Positions 35,350 to 45,435 of a stretch of DNA of 54,957 bases are shown piece after piece. The DNA is taken from assembly GCA_903834625.1 (NCBI GenBank), contig CAILJQ010000182.1, positions 1 to 54,957 on the forward strand, given 5' to 3'. A program made the position numbers and the translations under genes. Within the stretch, counting starts at the first letter, position 1. Each line of letters starts with the position of its first letter. This DNA is from an uncultured Bacteroidota bacterium (GTDB lineage: Bacteria; Bacteroidota; Bacteroidia; UKL13-3). The notes beneath the pieces are model-generated. The model was not told where the DNA came from. It was given only the letters and a program-made list of their open reading frames with translations, and made no database searches.

Positions 35350-35363
35350 GTGTTGGTTCCTAT

Positions 35364-35771
35364 TTAAATACTTGCGTAAAACTTCATTTTTTTAATCATA
35401 CTGGCAAAGCCATTGCTTCTTTGTGAGCCAATCATTCCGCCCATCCCAATTTTTTCAATAAAATATAAATCGCTGGCTAAAATTTCTTCTTTGGTTTTTC
35501 CACTCCAGATTTGAACCAATAAACTTATCAAGCCTTTGGTGATTTCTGTGTTGCTATTAGCTTCAAAAAATACCTTCCCATCTTCATAAACAGGATACAA
35601 CCAAACTTTACTCTGACAGCCTTTAACAATGAATTCATCCGATTGGTGGTCTGCGGGCATTTCAGGAAGTTTTTTTCCTAAATCCATCAAGTAAAACAAC
35701 CTGCTTTCCATGTCGTCTTCAAACAACATAAAATTATCTATAATTTGATCTTGTATTTCGTTAATTGTCAT
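35364..35771 (-). CDS. sufE: SufE cysteine desulfurase sulfur acceptor
   Basis: 135 residues, typical SufE length. The sulfur-accepting Cys52 lies in VKGCQSKVWL, and the C-terminal part has EILASDLYFIEKIGM and QRSNGFASM. It takes persulfide from SufS and hands it to the SufBCD scaffold. It lies 6 nt after sufS and 14 nt before the DUF59 gene in the same transcript. Confidence 0.95.
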   Translation of the reverse strand: MTINEIQDQIIDNFMLFEDDMESRLFYLMDLGKKLPEMPADHQSDEFIVKGCQSKVWLYPVYEDGKVFFEANSNTEITKGLISLLVQIWSGKTKEEILASDLYFIEKIGMGGMIGSQRSNGFASMIKKMKFYASI

Positions 35772-35777
35772 AAATGC

Positions 35778-37007
35778 TTACCTTCTTTTTAACATTTTCT
35801 CCAAAGCGGCAAGCAAGGTTTCTACTTCCTCTAAGGTATTATAAAAAGCAAAACTGGCACGAACGGTTCCTTCTATTTCATATCTTTTCATGAGAGGTTG
35901 GGTGCAGTGGTGTCCGGTTCTTACCGCTATTCCTAGCGCGTCTAACATCATTCCTGTATCAAAAGGATGTTTGTTCTTAAGCAAAAAAGATTGTACGGCT
36001 ACTTTGTTCTTAGCAGTGCCAATTAATTGAATGGCATCCTCTCCATAGGTTTGGTTCAGACCAATAACGCCTTTGGTAAATGTGTTTAATAATTGGTTTT
36101 CCCAAGCTATAATATTGTCTTTGCCCAATTGATTTACATATTCTAAGGCGTATTTAAAGGCAATCACGTCCCCAATATTAGGTGTGCCAGCCTCATATTT
36201 AAAGGGAATTTCGTTGTAGGTAGTTCCTTCAAAAGAAACCTCTTTAATCATTTCTCCACCACCTTGGTAGGGTGGCATTTTTTCTAACAAGGCACGTTTG
36301 CCATACAAAACACCAACACCGGTAGGACCATATAATTTATGTCCACTTAAAACCAAAAAGTCAATATCTAACTGTTGTACATTAATGGGTATATGCGATC
36401 CGGCTTGTGCACCATCAATTAAAACAACAGCTCCAACAGCATGCGCTTTTTGAATGATTTCTTCAATCGGATTTATAGTGCCTAAAGCATTACTTGCCCA
36501 AACACAAGCCACCATTTTGGTTCGAACCGAAAACAAATCATCTAATTTATTTAGGTCTAATTCACCATTAGGCAAAACGGGTATTACTTTAAGGATTGCA
36601 CCTTTTTCTGCGCATATCATTTGCCAAGGAACAATATTGCTATGATGTTCCATGTGGGTTATTAATACCTCATCACCAGCTTGAAGGTTTTTTCTTCCCC
36701 AAGTTTGTGCTATCAAATTAATTCCTTCTGTAACCCCTTTGGTAAAAATACATTCCTCTACTTCATTGGCATGGATAAATGTCTGAACTACTTTGCGTGT
36801 ATCTTCAAAAAATCCGGTAGATCTATCTGCTAGGGCATGCGCGCCACGGTGAATATTGGCATTATGCAACTGGTAATATTCTTGCAACGCTTCTATCACC
36901 CTCAAAGGTTTTTGCGTAGTAGCAGCATTGTCGAAATATATCAGAGGTTTCCCATTCACTTCTTGGTGTAGAATAGGGAACTGGGCTCTGATTTCCTGGA
37001 TATTCAT
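35778..37007 (-). CDS. sufS: Cysteine desulfurase SufS
   Basis: 409 residues, class V aminotransferase fold. YFDNAATTQKP opens the protein, THMEHHSNIVPWQ is the cofactor region, LSGHKLYGPTGVGVLYG carries the PLP-binding Lys, and RTGHHCTQPLM carries the catalytic Cys that accepts sulfur. It is group II (SufS/CsdA), as expected beside SufE. It sits 9 nt after sufD. Two dispersed palindrome copies (36053 and 36519) lie inside. Confidence 0.96.
   Translation of the reverse strand: MNIQEIRAQFPILHQEVNGKPLIYFDNAATTQKPLRVIEALQEYYQLHNANIHRGAHALADRSTGFFEDTRKVVQTFIHANEVEECIFTKGVTEGINLIAQTWGRKNLQAGDEVLITHMEHHSNIVPWQMICAEKGAILKVIPVLPNGELDLNKLDDLFSVRTKMVACVWASNALGTINPIEEIIQKAHAVGAVVLIDGAQAGSHIPINVQQLDIDFLVLSGHKLYGPTGVGVLYGKRALLEKMPPYQGGGEMIKEVSFEGTTYNEIPFKYEAGTPNIGDVIAFKYALEYVNQLGKDNIIAWENQLLNTFTKGVIGLNQTYGEDAIQLIGTAKNKVAVQSFLLKNKHPFDTGMMLDALGIAVRTGHHCTQPLMKRYEIEGTVRASFAFYNTLEEVETLLAALEKMLKRR
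36516..36531. repeat. Dispersed palindrome, copy TTTGGTTCGAACCGAA in sufS
   Basis: A perfect GGTTCGAACC core (36519-36528) with flanks one mismatch short of the full 16-bp palindrome. It encodes SVRTK on the minus strand. Confidence 0.6.
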
Positions 37008-37016
37008 GCGGGTAAC

Positions 37017-38306
37017 TTATAACTTACGTGCTATTTCTTCTTCAAGAATTTGAACCAATTCTGGTATCTTAATCTTCACAGCAATATCGTCTGCAAAGGC
37101 ATTCAATAAGAGTTTTTTGGCTTCTGTTTCAGAAATACCTCTGCTTCTTAAATAGAACATAGGCTCTTCATCTAACTGACCGATGGTAGCGCCATGTGTA
37201 CATTTCACATCATCGGCAAAAATCTCTAATTGAGGTTTGGTATTAACCGTGGCATCATTACTTAAAAGAATGTTTTGGTTACGTTGGTATGCGTTTGTTT
37301 TTTGTGCATCGGCATGAACCATGATTTTTCCATTAAATACGGCAGTACTTTTATCCATTAAAATGCCTTTGTATTTCTCATCGCTAAAGCCATTTGGTTT
37401 GGCATGGTCAACCCTACTATGGTTGTCAACAAAGCTATTGCCATCTGTAATGTATAAGCCGTAAAGTAAGCTGTTACAATTAAGGCCATTCATGTAAAAA
37501 TGCAAGTTGTTTCTAACCCATAAGCCATCAAGGGTTAAGGTAACTTGGTTAATATTGGTATGGCCATTTTGGTATACTTGCGTGTAGTTGTTATGGTATG
37601 TTTCACCCTTTGCTCTTTGCACCTTGTAATGCTCGAGATTGCCATTTTCGTCTACAAAAATTTCGTTCACTACATTGGTAAACGAAGCTTGATTGCCTAC
37701 CGACAAGTAGTTTTCAATAATGGTTGCTGAACTATTTTTCTCCAACACAATCAAATTGCGCGGTTGTTGTAAAACAGCTTCTGTGGTTGCATCACTAATA
37801 TTGGTAAGTAAAATAGGGTAGGTTAAACTTTTGCCTTCTGGCACATATATAAATGCGCCATCACTTAACAAAGCGGTGTTTAAGGCATTTAAACCTTCCT
37901 TTTCTGTTTGGGCATATTTCCCAAAATGTTGCATGAAAACCTCTTGGTGAGTTTTACGTGCGCTGGCAATGTTTGCCATCACCAAACTCGCATCTGTTTC
38001 TATCCATTCCGTAAGGTCTTCACGGTAACAGCCATTAACAAAAACAATCTTGTTGCTTTTAATTTTGTTGAGCAAACCCAAATCCAACAATGATTTCGCA
38101 TCGAGGGTGCTGAGGCAAGAAGGGGCAAAATTACCTTCTGCTATTTTGCGCAAATTGGTATACTTCCATTCTTCATGCTTTAGGGTTGGAATACCATTTT
38201 TTTGGAAGTGAGCATAAGCATTGGCACGAATGTCATAAAAGGAATCCTTTTCTGCTTGTGCAGCATATGCGTCAAAATCTGCCTGTATTTGTTCTATAAA
38301 ACTCAT
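37017..38306 (-). CDS. sufD: Fe-S assembly scaffold component SufD
   Basis: 429 residues with the SufB/SufD beta-helix core. KHEEWKYTNLRKI near residue 40 is the SufD N-terminal signature, HSRVDHAKPNGFSDEKYKGI and DAQKTNAYQRNQNILLSNDA are core strands, and KCTHGATIGQLDEEPMFYLRSRGI is the conserved C-terminal block. It forms the SufBC2D scaffold on which Fe-S clusters are built. It begins 24 nt after sufC. Confidence 0.95.
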   Translation of the reverse strand: MSFIEQIQADFDAYAAQAEKDSFYDIRANAYAHFQKNGIPTLKHEEWKYTNLRKIAEGNFAPSCLSTLDAKSLLDLGLLNKIKSNKIVFVNGCYREDLTEWIETDASLVMANIASARKTHQEVFMQHFGKYAQTEKEGLNALNTALLSDGAFIYVPEGKSLTYPILLTNISDATTEAVLQQPRNLIVLEKNSSATIIENYLSVGNQASFTNVVNEIFVDENGNLEHYKVQRAKGETYHNNYTQVYQNGHTNINQVTLTLDGLWVRNNLHFYMNGLNCNSLLYGLYITDGNSFVDNHSRVDHAKPNGFSDEKYKGILMDKSTAVFNGKIMVHADAQKTNAYQRNQNILLSNDATVNTKPQLEIFADDVKCTHGATIGQLDEEPMFYLRSRGISETEAKKLLLNAFADDIAVKIKIPELVQILEEEIARKL

Positions 38307-38330
38307 GAATTCATCAATAGGTAAGGGTAA

Positions 38331-39089
38331 TTAAACGGCTGCTTCTACTTCTTGTTTGATCCAATCATAGCCTTTAACTTCCAATTCTTTGGCAAGGGAG
38401 GCATCACCACTTTTTACAATTCTACCTTTATATAATACATGTACAAAGTCTGGAACGATATAATCTAATAGTCTTTGGTAGTGCGTAATTACTAAGAAAG
38501 AGCGCTCTCCGTCACGTAATTTATTTACTCCAGCAGATACCAAACGAAGGGCATCAATATCTAAACCTGAATCAGTTTCATCCATGATACACAATTTAGG
38601 TTCAAGCATGGCCATCTGGAATACTTCATTTCTCTTTTTCTCACCACCACTAAATCCTTCGTTTAGTGAACGAGAGGTAAGTGATTTGTCCATTTCCATT
38701 TCTTCCATTTTACTGCGCATGAATTTTAAGAAATCTGTTGCCTCCATTGGCTCCAAACCATGGTACTTGCGCTTTTCATTGATGGCTGTTTTTAAGAAAT
38801 TGGTTGAACTTACACCTGGTATTTCAACTGGGTATTGAAAGGCAAGGAATAATCCTTCTCTGGCTCTATCTTCTGGAGATAGTTCCAATAGGTCTTTACC
38901 CATAAAATCTACTTTACCACCAGTTACTTCATAGTCTGCTCTTCCTGCCAAAACAGAAGATAAGGTACTTTTACCAGCTCCGTTCGGACCCATAATGGCG
39001 TGTACTTCTCCTGGTTTAATGCTTAGGTTGATGCCATTTAATATACTTTTTCCTTCAATCGAAGCCTTTAAATCGTTTATCGTTAACAT
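38331..39089 (-). CDS. sufC: Fe-S assembly ATPase SufC
   Basis: 252 residues from ATG 39089 (MLTINDLKAS); the track's start adds 11 residues not seen in the family. The ABC ATPase has Walker A GPNGAGKST, signature GFSGGEKKRNE, Walker B LCIMDETDSGLD and the switch His in VITHYQRLL. The KKRNE signature is specific to SufC. It drives conformational change of SufBD. It is 130 nt from sufB, the longest gap in the operon. Confidence 0.96.
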   Translation of the reverse strand: MLTINDLKASIEGKSILNGINLSIKPGEVHAIMGPNGAGKSTLSSVLAGRADYEVTGGKVDFMGKDLLELSPEDRAREGLFLAFQYPVEIPGVSSTNFLKTAINEKRKYHGLEPMEATDFLKFMRSKMEEMEMDKSLTSRSLNEGFSGGEKKRNEVFQMAMLEPKLCIMDETDSGLDIDALRLVSAGVNKLRDGERSFLVITHYQRLLDYIVPDFVHVLYKGRIVKSGDASLAKELEVKGYDWIKQEVEAAV

Positions 39090-39186
39090 GTCAATTTTTG
39101 TTCTTATAATTTTACTTAACAATTCATTTAGTCTTACTTTTTTCGACCTTTTTCACCTAAAGAATGATTTCGGTGGTTGGTCTTAC

Positions 39187-39220
39187 CCTGTGCACATGGG
39201 CGCATGGCTATGGGCCGCCC
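39187..39220 (-). other. GC-rich structured spacer directly after the sufB stop codon
   Basis: The minus-strand RNA begins GGGCGGCCCATAGCCATGCGCCC right at the sufB stop; GGGCG and CGCCC (39198-39220) can pair. A TGTGCACA palindrome flanked by CCC and GGG lies next to it. The block is far richer in G+C than the surrounding spacer. It may set the relative amounts of sufB and sufC message. Confidence 0.35.
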
Positions 39221-40668
39221 TATCCTACACTACCTTCTAATGATACAGCCAATAGTTTCTGGGCTTCTACGGCAAACTCCATAGGCAATTGGTTCAACAC
39301 TTCTTTACAAAAGCCATTTACAATTAAACCTATAGCTTCTTCAGTTCCAATGCCTCTTTGGTTGCAATAAAAAATTTGGTCTTCTCCAATTTTGCTGGTA
39401 CTTGCTTCGTGCTCAAGCGTTGCTGTATTGTTGTTTACCTCTATATAAGGAAAAGTATGTGCTCCGCATTTATCGCCAATAAGCATACTATCACACTGTG
39501 TATAATTCCTTGAGTTTTCGGCTTTTTTATTAATCTTAACCAAGCCTCTATAACTATTGTGTGATTTACCTGCCGAGATACCTTTAGATACAATCCTGCT
39601 TTTGGTGTTCTTGCCAATATGAATCATTTTGGTACCTGTATCAGCAATTTGCGCATTGTTGGTAACGGCTACAGAGAAAAACTCCCCTGTGCTTCTGTCT
39701 CCTTTTAGAATACAACTTGGGTATTTCCAAGTAATGGCAGAACCTGTTTCTACTTGTGTCCAGCTAATTTTTGATTCAGCACCTTCACAACTTCCACGTT
39801 TGGTTACAAAATTATAAATACCGCCTTTCCCTTCTTTATCACCTGGGTACCAATTTTGAACGGTTGAATATTTAATTTCAGCTTTTTCATGTGCCACCAA
39901 CTCTACCACCGCGGCGTGCAATTGATTTTCATCACGCATAGGAGCGGTACATCCTTCCAAGTAACTTACATAACTTGCATCATCCGCAATAATAAGTGTA
40001 CGTTCAAACTGTCCGGTGTTTTCTGCATTGATCCTAAAATAGGTAGATAGTTCCATAGGACAACGAACGCCTTTTGGAATATAAACAAATGATCCATCAG
40101 AAAATACTGCACTGTTCAGCGCAGCAAAGTAATTATCGGTAGTTGGAACCACAGACCCAAGGTATTTCTTTACTAATTCTGGGTGTTCATGAACAGCCTC
40201 AGAAATAGCGCAAAAGATGACGCCTTTTTCTTTTAACTGCTCCTTAAAAGTAGTGGCAATAGAAACAGAATCAAAAACAGCATCAACGGCAACGCCTGTT
40301 AATCTTTTTTGTTCTTGTAAGCTAATTCCCAATTTTTCAAAGGTTTTTAGCAATTCAGGGTCCACCTGATCCAAACTATCTAATTGTATTTTTTGCTTTG
40401 GTGCAGCATAAAATATGATGTCTTGGTAGTTTATTTTAGGGTAGTTGAAGTTTTGCCAATCTGGTTCTTCCATTTTGAGCCAACTTCTGTAGGCTTTTAA
40501 TCGCCATTCAAGCATCCATTCAGGTTCATTTTTCTTGGCAGAAATAAACCTAACTGTATCCTCATTAAGACCCATTGGGGCCATTTCCATTTCAATATCA
40601 GTAGTAAATCCGTATTTGTATTCCTGACTAACTACTTGGTCTATAATGTCTTCTTCTGGTTCCGACAT
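39220..40668 (-). CDS. sufB: Fe-S assembly scaffold component SufB
   Basis: 482 residues, usual SufB length. The sequence has [10 protein letters not shown] at the start, [61 protein letters not shown] and the Cys-bearing [10 protein letters not shown]. It also has [11 protein letters not shown] and [22 protein letters not shown] near the end. It is the main scaffold subunit and is first in the operon. A TAAATTTG promoter box lies 26 nt upstream of its ATG. Confidence 0.97.
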   Translation of the reverse strand: MSEPEEDIIDQVVSQEYKYGFTTDIEMEMAPMGLNEDTVRFISAKKNEPEWMLEWRLKAYRSWLKMEEPDWQNFNYPKINYQDIIFYAAPKQKIQLDSLDQVDPELLKTFEKLGISLQEQKRLTGVAVDAVFDSVSIATTFKEQLKEKGVIFCAISEAVHEHPELVKKYLGSVVPTTDNYFAALNSAVFSDGSFVYIPKGVRCPMELSTYFRINAENTGQFERTLIIADDASYVSYLEGCTAPMRDENQLHAAVVELVAHEKAEIKYSTVQNWYPGDKEGKGGIYNFVTKRGSCEGAESKISWTQVETGSAITWKYPSCILKGDRSTGEFFSVAVTNNAQIADTGTKMIHIGKNTKSRIVSKGISAGKSHNSYRGLVKINKKAENSRNYTQCDSMLIGDKCGAHTFPYIEVNNNTATLEHEASTSKIGEDQIFYCNQRGIGTEEAIGLIVNGFCKEVLNQLPMEFAVEAQKLLAVSLEGSVG

Positions 40669-40693
40669 GTTTTTAGCGGGTTTATTAGGGTTT

Positions 40694-40701
40694 CAAATTT
40701 A
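40694..40701 (-). promoter_or_regulatory. -7 promoter box of the suf operon (TAAATTTG)
   Basis: Read on the minus strand, this is a full TAnnTTTG match whose end is 25 nt before the sufB ATG. No TTTG element was found at -33. I see no IscR-like or Fur-like palindrome near it. Confidence 0.4.
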
Positions 40702-40833
40702 AGCATTATTTAGATTTATTTATACTAAATCTAAGTAATAAGACAATTGGGTGAATTGAAAGTTTTAAGAACTTATCCCAATCTTGGTATTTGTCTGAAA
40801 AAGTGGAGGAAGCACTCAGAAAAAGGCATAAAA

Positions 40834-40896
40834 AAGACCGTCATTCAATAAACTTCGGCGCTTTTACACACCTAATGTTTACCAAATGACGGTCTT
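40834..40896 (-). terminator. Long-loop terminator of the large T9SS cargo gene
   Basis: On the minus strand AAGACCGTCATT (40896-40885) pairs perfectly over 12 bases with AATGACGGTCTT (40845-40834) across a 39-nt loop and is followed by a T run. It begins 18 nt after the stop of the gene ending at 40915 and insulates the suf operon. Confidence 0.75.
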
Positions 40897-40914
40897 GAAG
40901 TAGGAGAAACTACC

Positions 40915-43900
40915 TTAAAACTTCAATACTTTAACTGTTTCTTCTTTTTCGTTGTATTGTAACTTCAAGAAATAAACTCCTGCAGGTAATTTACCAGCAC
41001 CCTCTAAATCTATTTGTTGGGTACCCATTAAATTACTTACCTCTTGAGCCAACATCATTTTGCCGCTCATATCAAACATACTTACTTTGATATTGGTGCT
41101 TTGGTTGGTGTTTAACACAATTTGTAATTTATCTGAGAATGGATTTGGCAACATGGCTTGAAGTACCTCACTGGTTGCTTCTTCGTTAATTAATACCACA
41201 GAGCTGTACTCAGCGGCACCATCTGCATCTATTTGGTTCAAACGGTAATAAACTTGACTTGCACCTAGCTTGAAGAATTCATTATCCAAGAATTCATATT
41301 TAACCAATGTTTGGCTATTTCCTTGTGCAAACAATTTACCAATTGCCTCAAAGTTTTTACCATCAATACTTCTTTCAACAACAAAATAACGTGCATTGAT
41401 TTCTGAAGTGGTTGCCCAAGATAATTGTGCACCATTATCTGTTTTGGTTCCTTTGAACCAGGCGTATTTCACAGGTAATGGATTGGCAGTTCCTGCACTC
41501 GCAATTCCGTATTGACGAGCAAATGTTTGTGTGGCAGGCAACCAGAATGAAACAGTAGAAGCGGCTACACTTAAGGTATCTGCAGGGTTTCTTCCAACGG
41601 TCCACAATCCAGAAGCGCCATTATCGCGCACAGAAAGGTATAAGTCATTTCCATTTGCTGCACTACCTAAATTTCCTGCCAATAATTGGAAGGTACCATA
41701 ACAACTATCATAGGTTGCATTACCATATTTATAAATGGCCCAATGTCTTGGGTGGAATGTTTTAGGACTTGTGGCAATCACCGTATCTGGTGTAAAACCT
41801 ATTGGTGCGTATCTAAAATAATGTACCACTACCTCATGTGAACCACTTAGGTTTTGGAACCTTAAACTTACGTTCTTATTAGTAAATGACTGTATACTCG
41901 AGTTGCTAAAGGTCACCGAAGTTCCAAGATTGGTATCTAAAGGAAGTGAACTTAAGAACCAAGCGGCAGTTAAATCAAAGTTATTCATAACACCCACATG
42001 GCAATTACCAGAAGCATCTGATAACAAGGATTGGTTTACACCTTCATCAAATCTGTAATAAGTCAATAAATTTGTACTGCTCATATTTGGCACCTTGTAG
42101 TGCATACCCAGCCTAATTTGGCTTTGGGTTCTTGTAGTGTTCCAATACATAAAGTTCTCCATCCCTCCGCTGAAAGGATTGGTTGCACCAGCGCGCATAC
42201 CAAGGTAAGTAGGACCATTTTTGCATACCACAGAACCACCCAATGCTGTATCAATTCCTAATTCTCCATTTACATACATTTTCAAATTGGTTCCATCATA
42301 GGTTAAGGCTATATGTGTCCATGAAAGCAATACCGCATTTACTGTACTTAATATTTGGTGATACCCAGAAGTGGTTTTCATGTTCACAATAGGTGTTAAA
42401 CCAGAAAGTGTAATAGTTAAAGATGAATCAGTTACAGTAGAGTCTTTAGAATAAATGGTTCCAGTAGATACCAGGCTACTAGGACGAATCCAACTCTCAA
42501 TTGTGAAATTGGTTGAAGGGTTTGTAGCTGCACTATTGGCTATGCTTACATTATCATTTACTCCATCAAATTGCACGCGAGTGCCACCAGAAAAACCTGT
42601 AACTGGAGCCAAAACATTAATTACTTTAACTGCCGTGTCATTGTTTAAATCACCATCGCCGCTCAATTCTGTCCAAGTTTGAATGGTATAAGTTCCTTGA
42701 ACGGTTGGAGAGAAGGTTCTTGGGAAGGTAAGTGTAACTGACTGTCCGGGTAAGATGAAAGCTATATTGTTACTGTCGTTATATACTAAAGTATTGGTGG
42801 CATCATAAATTTTGGTTCGAACCTTAATGCCAAATTGTGTGTTGGATCCATAATTGTAAAAATCTGCCGAAGGATTAACACTTCCTTGTCCCAAAGGGAA
42901 AACTGTACAAGGATCAGTAATTTCTGTTACTCCCAAATCGTTGGCCAATTGTAACCTTGGTTCAATCATAAACCTAAAATTAGAGTTGGTGGTTAAGAAA
43001 TCGGTCCAAGTAGTACCACCCGTTGGCGCAGTGTAATAGAAAGTCTGACCACGAATAGGCACTTCATTTTGGTAAGAGAAAGCAGCATTCACCGTACCAG
43101 TTTGAATTACTCCCACAAAGAAAGTTCCTGAAATAGGTACTGGTGGATTTACGGGAATGGTATTTAAACCTGCAGTTGTAAGGAAGGAAGGAGATGACCA
43201 CAATAATGCACCTGGGGCACCTGTTGAAGATGTATCCCAGATTCCCACTTTTAAGTTATTACCTCCTGTGTTAAAGTTTACTCCTATTTGGTTGATGCTA
43301 TTGGTTCCTGAATAAGGAAATTTAGCAACAAAGTCGCCTGTGCCTCCTGTAAACCCTACACCACCAGCTGGTGGAATTAAAGGATCGGCATAATTGTAGG
43401 TATTTAGGTTTACAATTTGGTTGTAATAACCCGTATCATTAAATGCGTTTTGGTCGATATTGCCAAAAACCTTTACCACATTGTTCCCTAGGTTGGTAGG
43501 AGAGAAGGCAGCAAAAGAAATGGTAGTATCTACATTCGGATTTAAATTACTTATTACTACAGAATCTAAAAAGCTGTTCGCTCCTGATACGGATAGAATA
43601 ACAGAAAAAGAAGTTAACGGACTCGTTCCTGTATTTCTAATAGCGGCTTTTACTGTGTGCGGTACGGCAAATGGTATAGGAAGTTTACCTAATGAATAAA
43701 CCTGACGAACAGCCATGTCATTTGAATATATTGGTAAGAACCTATATCTAGTTCCTGCTACTGGAAGCGGACGGGCAACACCATTGGAATTTCCATAATT
43801 AAAGTTGTTTCCAACATAATTTCCTGCAGCAGCAGTTGCAATGGTCCAGGCTTGGGTTGAACCTTTTGTAATAGTAACCATGTTGGCTGTAGCTACAGAA

Positions 43901-44520
43901 GAACCTTTCAATCCAATTTGTGCAGATTTGAAGGCCGAAGTATTGGTACTAGCAGTTGCAGGACCATAAATAAATTCAATAACATTAGAGCCTTCATACA
44001 ATTTCACCTGGAAGCTAAAATTTGAATATTGTGTAGGAACAGCGGAAGTGTTTTCTGTTACGTTTTTCCATTGAATGGTACATACTCTTGAACCCGCCGA
44101 ACCGGTGGTTGATACTCTGTATTCACAACCTGTTGCTCCAATAAGGTCTAGTTGGAATGGTGCAATCATATTACTATCGGCAATGTTAAATATACCACCT
44201 GTTCCTGCACCAGTTACTTGAACAGCAGTAAATAAATTAGCAGTTGATGGAGCCACTGTTCCGAACCTAATAACGCCATTGGTATTTAAAATAAAATCTG
44301 TGTAAGCCGTTCTGTTATAGGTAAAAGTAAAACCTATAGGTGTGGCCGATGAATTGGCATTATCTGTATTTGCAGTAGTAATGGCCGATCCAGTGGTGCC
44401 TAAATCTGTATAGGTACTAGCTGATATCTGAAAACTGCTCGCAGGATAATTCAATTGCGCCATGGTGGCTTGTTGTAAACCCGCTAAGAAACATAAGAGA
44501 ATAAAGTATTTTTTTAACAT
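40915..44520 (-). CDS. Large T9SS-secreted protein with LamG-like domain
   Basis: 1201 residues from ATG 44520, giving the signal peptide MLKKYFILLCFLAGLQQATMAQ; the track adds eight unlikely residues. An N-terminal beta-sandwich (about 15-260) and two CARDB-like stretches (about 270-375 and 540-640) precede a LamG/concanavalin-like domain (about 655-830; VQFDGVNDNVSIANS, FTIESWIRPSS, HIALTYDGTNLKMYVNG). The last 80 residues are a type A T9SS sorting domain (MLPNPFSDKLQIVLN ... GKLPAGVYFLKLQYNEKEETVKVLKF). It is expected at the cell surface or released, probably binding polysaccharide. A GGTTCGAACC copy lies at 42814. Confidence 0.85.
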   Translation of the reverse strand: MLKKYFILLCFLAGLQQATMAQLNYPASSFQISASTYTDLGTTGSAITTANTDNANSSATPIGFTFTYNRTAYTDFILNTNGVIRFGTVAPSTANLFTAVQVTGAGTGGIFNIADSNMIAPFQLDLIGATGCEYRVSTTGSAGSRVCTIQWKNVTENTSAVPTQYSNFSFQVKLYEGSNVIEFIYGPATASTNTSAFKSAQIGLKGSSVATANMVTITKGSTQAWTIATAAAGNYVGNNFNYGNSNGVARPLPVAGTRYRFLPIYSNDMAVRQVYSLGKLPIPFAVPHTVKAAIRNTGTSPLTSFSVILSVSGANSFLDSVVISNLNPNVDTTISFAAFSPTNLGNNVVKVFGNIDQNAFNDTGYYNQIVNLNTYNYADPLIPPAGGVGFTGGTGDFVAKFPYSGTNSINQIGVNFNTGGNNLKVGIWDTSSTGAPGALLWSSPSFLTTAGLNTIPVNPPVPISGTFFVGVIQTGTVNAAFSYQNEVPIRGQTFYYTAPTGGTTWTDFLTTNSNFRFMIEPRLQLANDLGVTEITDPCTVFPLGQGSVNPSADFYNYGSNTQFGIKVRTKIYDATNTLVYNDSNNIAFILPGQSVTLTFPRTFSPTVQGTYTIQTWTELSGDGDLNNDTAVKVINVLAPVTGFSGGTRVQFDGVNDNVSIANSAATNPSTNFTIESWIRPSSLVSTGTIYSKDSTVTDSSLTITLSGLTPIVNMKTTSGYHQILSTVNAVLLSWTHIALTYDGTNLKMYVNGELGIDTALGGSVVCKNGPTYLGMRAGATNPFSGGMENFMYWNTTRTQSQIRLGMHYKVPNMSSTNLLTYYRFDEGVNQSLLSDASGNCHVGVMNNFDLTAAWFLSSLPLDTNLGTSVTFSNSSIQSFTNKNVSLRFQNLSGSHEVVVHYFRYAPIGFTPDTVIATSPKTFHPRHWAIYKYGNATYDSCYGTFQLLAGNLGSAANGNDLYLSVRDNGASGLWTVGRNPADTLSVAASTVSFWLPATQTFARQYGIASAGTANPLPVKYAWFKGTKTDNGAQLSWATTSEINARYFVVERSIDGKNFEAIGKLFAQGNSQTLVKYEFLDNEFFKLGASQVYYRLNQIDADGAAEYSSVVLINEEATSEVLQAMLPNPFSDKLQIVLNTNQSTNIKVSMFDMSGKMMLAQEVSNLMGTQQIDLEGAGKLPAGVYFLKLQYNEKEETVKVLKF
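42814..42823. repeat. Dispersed palindrome, core copy GGTTCGAACC
   Basis: A perfect 10-base core inside the large T9SS cargo gene. Flanks are TTTT on the left and TTAA on the right. On the minus strand it encodes KVRTK. Confidence 0.55.
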
Positions 44521-44614
44521 ACGCGATATTATTTGATAGTTCAAGTTAGAAAATTTGAAATAATAAAAACAACAATCTTATGTAAAATTGTTTTTTTACA
44601 TTTAACCTGCGGGA

Positions 44615-44622
44615 TACCTTTG
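44615..44622 (+). promoter_or_regulatory. -7 promoter box of the alpha/beta hydrolase gene (TACCTTTG)
   Basis: A full TAnnTTTG match, 28 nt before the ATG at 44651. A TTG at 44588 is slightly too far upstream to be a good -33 element. Confidence 0.4.
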
Positions 44623-44650
44623 CCAATAGATAATACCTTGCGCACCAATC

Positions 44651-45418
44651 ATGACAGTTGAACTAAATTATAAAGAATACGGAAATGGAAACCCTTTGCT
44701 CATTTTACATGGGTTTATGGGTTCACTCGATAATTGGCATACACTAGCCAACCAATTTGCCAATCAATACAGGGTTTTTACCATAGACCAAAGAAATCAT
44801 GGGAAATCGCCCCACACAGAAAACCACAGCATTGCATTGATGGTGGACGATTTGAAGCATTTTATTGAAAGTAAAAACTTGTCAGATGTGGTGCTATTGG
44901 GCCATTCCATGGGAGGCAAAGTGGTTATGGCCTTTGCGTTGGCCTACCCGCATTTGGTGAGCAAACTTATTGTGGTAGATATTGCTCCTAGAGTTTATAA
45001 AAGGGGGCACGATGATGTGTTTGAGGCCATTTTTTCGGTTGATTTAAATAAAATTCAAAGTAGAAAAGATGCTGAAAACCTCATGGAACCTTTTGTTCAA
45101 GACTTTGGCACCAGACAGTTTTTGTTAAAGAATCTAGAGCGCAAAGAGGATGGTTCTTATGCTTGGAAAATGAACTTAACAACCTTGCATAGAGATTATG
45201 AAGAAATAGTAAAACCTATCATCTCTGATATGCCTTATTTGGGGCCAACCCTTGTTATCAAAGGAGGAAACAGTAGGTATATTTCCTCCCTCGATGAAAG
45301 TGATTTTGAACAATTGTTCCCGGCCTATCAATTAGCGACCATCCCTAATGCTGGTCATTGGGTACATGCAGAACAACCCAAGTTGTTTTTTGAAACGGTG
45401 AGTGAGTTCTGTAAATAA
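44651..45418 (+). CDS. Alpha/beta-fold hydrolase (YbfF-like esterase)
   Basis: 255 residues. The oxyanion region is LLILHGFMGSLDNWH, IDQRNHGKSPH follows, the nucleophile elbow is LLGHSMGGKV, and the catalytic His lies in NAGHWVHAEQP. Length and the RNHG and GHSMGGK signatures match the YbfF/ABHD11 esterase group. The substrate is unknown. It stands alone on the plus strand between two T9SS cargo genes on the other strand. Confidence 0.88.
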   Translation: MTVELNYKEYGNGNPLLILHGFMGSLDNWHTLANQFANQYRVFTIDQRNHGKSPHTENHSIALMVDDLKHFIESKNLSDVVLLGHSMGGKVVMAFALAYPHLVSKLIVVDIAPRVYKRGHDDVFEAIFSVDLNKIQSRKDAENLMEPFVQDFGTRQFLLKNLERKEDGSYAWKMNLTTLHRDYEEIVKPIISDMPYLGPTLVIKGGNSRYISSLDESDFEQLFPAYQLATIPNAGHWVHAEQPKLFFETVSEFCK

Positions 45419-45435
45419 TTGTTTTCCGTTCTCTA

